Source of the DNA: Dehalococcoidia bacterium
GTDB lineage: Bacteria; Chloroflexota; Dehalococcoidia; UBA3495
NCBI GenBank assembly: GCA_002730485.1
Contig: PCAH01000097.1
Span: 1 to 7,460 of the forward strand
Direction of reading: 5' to 3'
DNA: 7,460 nucleotides
This document shows, in pieces, positions 5,017 through 7,460 of this stretch. The position numbers were made by a program, and so were the translations under genes. The notes below the pieces were generated by a model that did no database searches, had not been told where the DNA came from, and saw only the letters and a program-made list of their open reading frames with translations. Positions within the stretch are counted from its first letter, which is position 1. Every line of letters begins with the position of its first letter.

Positions 5017-5069
5017 CGGTTGCCCCCACGGGCAGGAATGAACGGCGGTCACACTCTGGAGGGCAACCG
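5017..5069 (-). other. 9-bp inverted repeat upstream of the selenoprotein gene
   Basis: CGGTTGCCC (5017-5025) and GGGCAACCG (5061-5069) are perfect inverted arms 35 bases apart, between the YqeK gene and the selenoprotein start. It may be a leader hairpin or a processing site. No T-tract follows, so it is not a classic terminator. The rest of 5002-5128 shows no gene. Confidence 0.4.
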
Positions 5070-5128
5070 CTGTAATCTATGATGCCTCAAAACCGAATGA
5101 GGTTCAAACTCTTTTCTTCCGGGTGTAT

Positions 5129-5707
5129 CTAATTTTTCAGGCTCAAGATCAGACTGTTGCGGGCATCCACACTTGCGGGATGGATGGTCCCTCCACCCTC
5201 AACTCGCTTGGCCATCTCCCGTGTCAAAAACTCCAGTAGGGCCAGATCGAGGCTCTCTAAAGCCATGTCATGTAGTCTGGCCTGATAGGAATAGACAGCG
5301 GCCTTTTGTGGGTCCAGCTTGTCGGCGAGGAAGACCAGTTTGCCCAGCGGGTCTAGCGACGCGTGGGCGGTGGAGTGCCAACGCACAGCCTCACAGAGAA
5401 TTTCGTCGCTGAGGTCTTCTTCTTTACGCAGAAGTTCTGCACCTACCGGACCGTGGAGCAGCAGGGGGAAATCCTGTTCCACATCAGACACCGCTACGCC
5501 CAACTCGGAGGCCATCCGAAGCAGATCTTCTCCGGGCACAGCGCGGCAGACGTCGTGCGCTAAAGCGCCAAGCTCTGCAGCTTGAAGGTCGATCTTATGG
5601 GGAACAGCCAATTCCAAGGCCACATCACGCACGCGGTAGATGTGCGCCTGCAGGCCGTCTGGCAGGGACTCCAGGCGACTCTGAAGTCGTTGGAGCAGAT
5701 TGGGCAT
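5129..5707 (-). CDS. yqeK: HD-domain hydrolase, YqeK-type symmetrical Ap4A hydrolase
   Basis: A 192-residue HD-domain protein. YqeK enzymes split diadenosine tetraphosphate into two ADP in the cytoplasm, using a bound metal. The metal and active-site residues appear in order: His22 (QAHIYRVRDVA), His51-Asp52 (LGALAHDVCR), His85 (LLHGPVGAELL), His111 (AVRWHSTAHA) and Asp129 (LGKLVFLADKLDP). The HGPVGA and LGKLVFLADKL stretches are characteristic of YqeK rather than other HD hydrolases, and the length matches the family. It starts 6 bases after the HIT gene stop, with AAGG 5 bases before the ATG, so the two are translated from one message. In many bacteria YqeK is near rsfS and nadD; here it is with a HIT hydrolase, another nucleotide-phosphate enzyme. 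Confidence 0.9.
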   Translation of the reverse strand: MPNLLQRLQSRLESLPDGLQAHIYRVRDVALELAVPHKIDLQAAELGALAHDVCRAVPGEDLLRMASELGVAVSDVEQDFPLLLHGPVGAELLRKEEDLSDEILCEAVRWHSTAHASLDPLGKLVFLADKLDPQKAAVYSYQARLHDMALESLDLALLEFLTREMAKRVEGGGTIHPASVDARNSLILSLKN

Positions 5708-5713
5708 TTGGCC

Positions 5714-6064
5714 TTAGCCCATGGCTCCCAGTTTCTTGCCGCCCAGTAGGTGCATGTGGGGGTGGACGATCTCCTGGCCGGAGTCGTCACCCTGATTGAG
5801 CACCAAACGGTAGCCGCTGAGGGCAACGCCTTCGCGGCGGGCGATCTCTTCAGCAACCACGAACATGTGACCCATGATTGGAACCTGGCCAGGGCCGACA
5901 TAGGCCAGGGAAGCGATGTGCATATTGGGGACGATTAGCATATGCACGGGAGCTTTGGGGTTAATGTCTTTAACGGCGAAGACTCGGTCGTCTCGGTAGA
6001 CGGGGGCGGAGTGCATCGGGTCCTGGGCCATGGTGCAAAAAACGCATTCGTTGGTGGTGGTCAT
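5714..6064 (-). CDS. HIT-family (HINT-like) nucleotide hydrolase
   Basis: A 116-residue histidine-triad protein. HINT-like members hydrolyse AMP-linked compounds such as adenosine phosphoramidates; Fhit-like members cut Ap3A or Ap4A. The triad is His101-Pro-His103-Met-His105 in IVHPHMHLLGG; His103 is expected to be the nucleophile that takes the AMP. Near the N-terminus, CVFC (Cys7, Cys10) is the zinc-binding pair common in bacterial HINT proteins. APVHMLIVPNMHI (38-50) is the conserved strand before the helix. The ATG start has GAGG 10 bases upstream. It lies 54 bases after the acyl-CoA dehydrogenase gene and 6 bases before YqeK, so it is in the same operon. Length is usual for the family. 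Confidence 0.93.
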   Translation of the reverse strand: MTTTNECVFCTMAQDPMHSAPVYRDDRVFAVKDINPKAPVHMLIVPNMHIASLAYVGPGQVPIMGHMFVVAEEIARREGVALSGYRLVLNQGDDSGQEIVHPHMHLLGGKKLGAMG

Positions 6065-6118
6065 GCCGCGTTTGCCTCTTTAATCAGTAAAAAATTATTT
6101 GGGTCAGTCAGCAGACGA

Positions 6119-7255
6119 TTAATCGTCGTCTACGTGCAGGAAAGCTATCTCTTTGTGGTGGTTTGCGTCGCCGTAGGTCAACTCGTGTACCTTGGCCCGG
6201 CGGGTGTATAGCTGCAAGTCATGCTCTTTGGTGAAGCCGATGGCGCCGTGGCATTGATGCGCCGTGCCGCACACGCGGCGATATGCGGGGCCGATCCAGG
6301 CTTTGGCCATTGCGACCTCTTTGTGGGCAGGTAAGCCCTCTGCCAGGCGCCACACGGCCTGATACGCTATGTTCTTGGAGCCTTCAACGTCGGTGGCCAT
6401 CCGTGCGCAGTGGTGTTGCACGGCCTGGAAGCTGCCGATGGGTCGGCCAAACTGGGTGCGGCCCTTGGCATATTCGACGGTCATTTCCAAAACCGCCTGA
6501 GCGCCGCCCAGCATCTCGATACACTGGCCGGCAGTGGCTCGCATGATAGCTCGTTCGATTATTGGCCAGGCCTCTCCTGCCGCTCCGACCATGGCGTCTG
6601 CAGGCACGGTTACATTTTCCAAGGAAACTTCGAAGACCCGTTCGTTGCCGACGGAACTCATGGGGGTGATGGTCAATCCACTGGCACTGGAGGGCACCAG
6701 AAACAGGGAGATACCTTTGGCGGGGTCACTGTCTGATGAAGTGCGGGCCGCAACTAGGATCGTGTCAGCGGTCTCGGCGTCGGGCACGAACAACTTGGTT
6801 CCTGTGATCTGGTAGTTGCTGCCCTGTTGGGTCGCAGTGGCTTCCACACCCCAAGCTTCGGTGCTGACGCTGGCCTCGGTGACGCCCATGGTCATGATTA
6901 TGGTCCCAGCGCAGATGCGGCTGAGGATTTCGTCTTTCTGGGCGTCATTTCCCCCGTCCTCAACTGTCATGCCGCCAAGGACCACAGTAGAGAAGAATGG
7001 CGAGGGGGCCAGGGACCGGCCAATCTCTTCCAGCAAAACACCCAGGTCGGCGAAGGTGCCGCCGGTGCCGCCGTATTGCTCGGGGAAGGCCACGCCGGTC
7101 CAACCAAGGCTAATCATCTGCCGCCATAGATCGTCGGTATAACCCTTGGAATCTTCCTCCATTTCCCTAACCAGGGTTAGAGGACATTCCCGGGCCAGGA
7201 AATCCTGGGCGCTGGTCTTCAGCATCTGCTGTATTTCGTTTAGCCCCAGGTCCAT
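6119..7255 (-). CDS. Acyl-CoA dehydrogenase family protein
   Basis: A 378-residue FAD enzyme of full family length, removing two hydrogens from an acyl-CoA. The N-terminal helical domain (about 1-115) contains GWTGVAFPEQYGGTGGTFAD. The middle beta domain has VTEASVSTEAWGVEA (125-139) and ITGTKLFVPDA (150-160). The C-terminal domain has the FAD-binding RTQFGRPIGSFQAVQH (266-281) and CHGAIGFTKEHDLQLYTRRA (335-354). The Glu of the usual YEGT motif is missing (LTYGDANHH), while Glu234 (WPIIERAIM) lies in the helix-G region used by isovaleryl-CoA-dehydrogenase-like enzymes. It resembles the FadE/CaiA-like enzymes that can form heteromeric complexes; a partner is not adjacent. GGAGG lies 5 bases before the ATG. 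It is the first gene of the minus-strand block and has a TATACT -10 candidate upstream. Confidence 0.92.
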   Translation of the reverse strand: MDLGLNEIQQMLKTSAQDFLARECPLTLVREMEEDSKGYTDDLWRQMISLGWTGVAFPEQYGGTGGTFADLGVLLEEIGRSLAPSPFFSTVVLGGMTVEDGGNDAQKDEILSRICAGTIIMTMGVTEASVSTEAWGVEATATQQGSNYQITGTKLFVPDAETADTILVAARTSSDSDPAKGISLFLVPSSASGLTITPMSSVGNERVFEVSLENVTVPADAMVGAAGEAWPIIERAIMRATAGQCIEMLGGAQAVLEMTVEYAKGRTQFGRPIGSFQAVQHHCARMATDVEGSKNIAYQAVWRLAEGLPAHKEVAMAKAWIGPAYRRVCGTAHQCHGAIGFTKEHDLQLYTRRAKVHELTYGDANHHKEIAFLHVDDD

Positions 7256-7307
7256 GATTTCCTCCGGATTTATGGTCGATTGGATTGAGCGCGGCTTGAG
7301 CGCGAAT

Positions 7308-7313
7308 AGTATA
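7308..7313 (-). promoter_or_regulatory. Possible -10 box TATACT for the acyl-CoA dehydrogenase operon
   Basis: TATACT (5/6 to consensus) lies 52 bases before the ATG at 7255. No convincing -35 is seen. It would start the transcript that includes the HIT, YqeK and perhaps selenoprotein genes. Confidence 0.4.
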
Positions 7314-7375
7314 GCCCAAAGGCCGTTGGGTGGGTAGTGGCCAATCTTGTTCTACTGCCGCTTGTGACTCTAACC

Positions 7376-7416
7376 CCGCTCACGGTGTCGTTCCGCGAAA
7401 GGATGTCGAACCACGG
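7376..7416 (-). repeat. Damaged copy of the REP-like repeat (R5)
   Basis: CCGCTCACGGTG at the left and GTCGAACCACGG at the right match the ends of copy R2. The middle AGCTT is replaced by 17 unrelated bases (7388-7404). It is inverted relative to the intact copy 17 bases to its right. Confidence 0.55.
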
Positions 7417-7433
7417 TTTCGGGGATGCCGGGT

Positions 7434-7458
7434 CCTTCGACAAGCTCAGGATGAGCGG
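7434..7458 (+). repeat. Intact copy of the REP-like repeat (R4)
   Basis: CCTTCGACAAGCTC followed by AGGATGAGCGG, used here as the reference form. It has the hairpin core GCTC-AGGAT-GAGC. It reaches the window edge, so more copies or a nuclease gene could lie beyond. No gene is seen in 7256-7460. Confidence 0.85.
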
Positions 7459-7460
7459 GA

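Noticed and set aside
5017..5102. tRNA or small RNA gene in the gap before the selenoprotein gene
   Set aside because: The hairpins do not form a cloverleaf, and no T-loop sequence of the GTTCRANNC type with a matching acceptor stem was found.
6410..7142. Several plus-strand open frames opposite the acyl-CoA dehydrogenase
   Set aside because: They are shadows of a well-conserved gene and overlap one another; none has a family-like sequence.

Overview
This looks like a fragment of a bacterial chromosome. It is moderately GC-rich and tightly packed, with catabolic genes separated by short palindromic repeats. The combination of acyl-CoA dehydrogenases, a crotonase, a mandelate-racemase-type enolase-superfamily enzyme and a luciferase-like flavin/F420 oxidoreductase resembles what is known of Chloroflexota, especially the SAR202/Dehalococcoidia lineage, where these families are expanded. 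That taxonomic guess is inference from gene content; there is no rRNA or other marker in the window.

Layout from left to right. Bases 2-469 hold the C-terminal end of an acyl-CoA dehydrogenase (+), closed by a strong hairpin terminator (493-533). Bases 558-1012 hold three copies of a REP-like repeat; two of them, in inverted orientation, bracket a small GIY-YIG nuclease gene (-), and the gene's last codons and stop lie inside one repeat. Next is a small regulator (1056-1391, -) with four cysteines and a helix-turn-helix. It is divergent from a crotonase (1556-2380, +), and the shared upstream region carries TTAGAAC-type half-sites inside a plausible promoter of the regulator. An enolase-superfamily dehydratase/racemase follows (2488-3570, +). 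It meets, tail to tail with 6 bases between stops, a luciferase-like oxidoreductase (3577-4560, -).

The right half is a minus-strand block read from right to left: acyl-CoA dehydrogenase (7255-6119), HIT-family hydrolase (6064-5714), YqeK-type Ap4A hydrolase (5707-5129), and then a gene that ordinary ORF calling misses (5001-4681). That gene has an in-frame TGA at codon 30. The reading frame is protein-like on both sides of it, a SECIS-like stem-loop follows the TGA, and the encoded sequence resembles the HesB-like (CC/Se motif) selenoprotein family. A good minus-strand terminator (4621-4655) lies just after it. The right edge (7376-7460) has another inverted pair of the REP-like repeat, one copy damaged.

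How the genes may work together: the acyl-CoA dehydrogenases and crotonase are beta-oxidation-type enzymes for acyl-CoA thioesters. The enolase-superfamily protein probably dehydrates or epimerises a carboxylate such as a sugar acid, and the luciferase-like enzyme oxidises an unknown organic substrate. HIT and YqeK both act on nucleotide phosphates such as Ap4A. The main points for a second look are the unannotated selenoprotein, the nuclease-plus-repeat unit and the self-regulating Cys4-HTH regulator.
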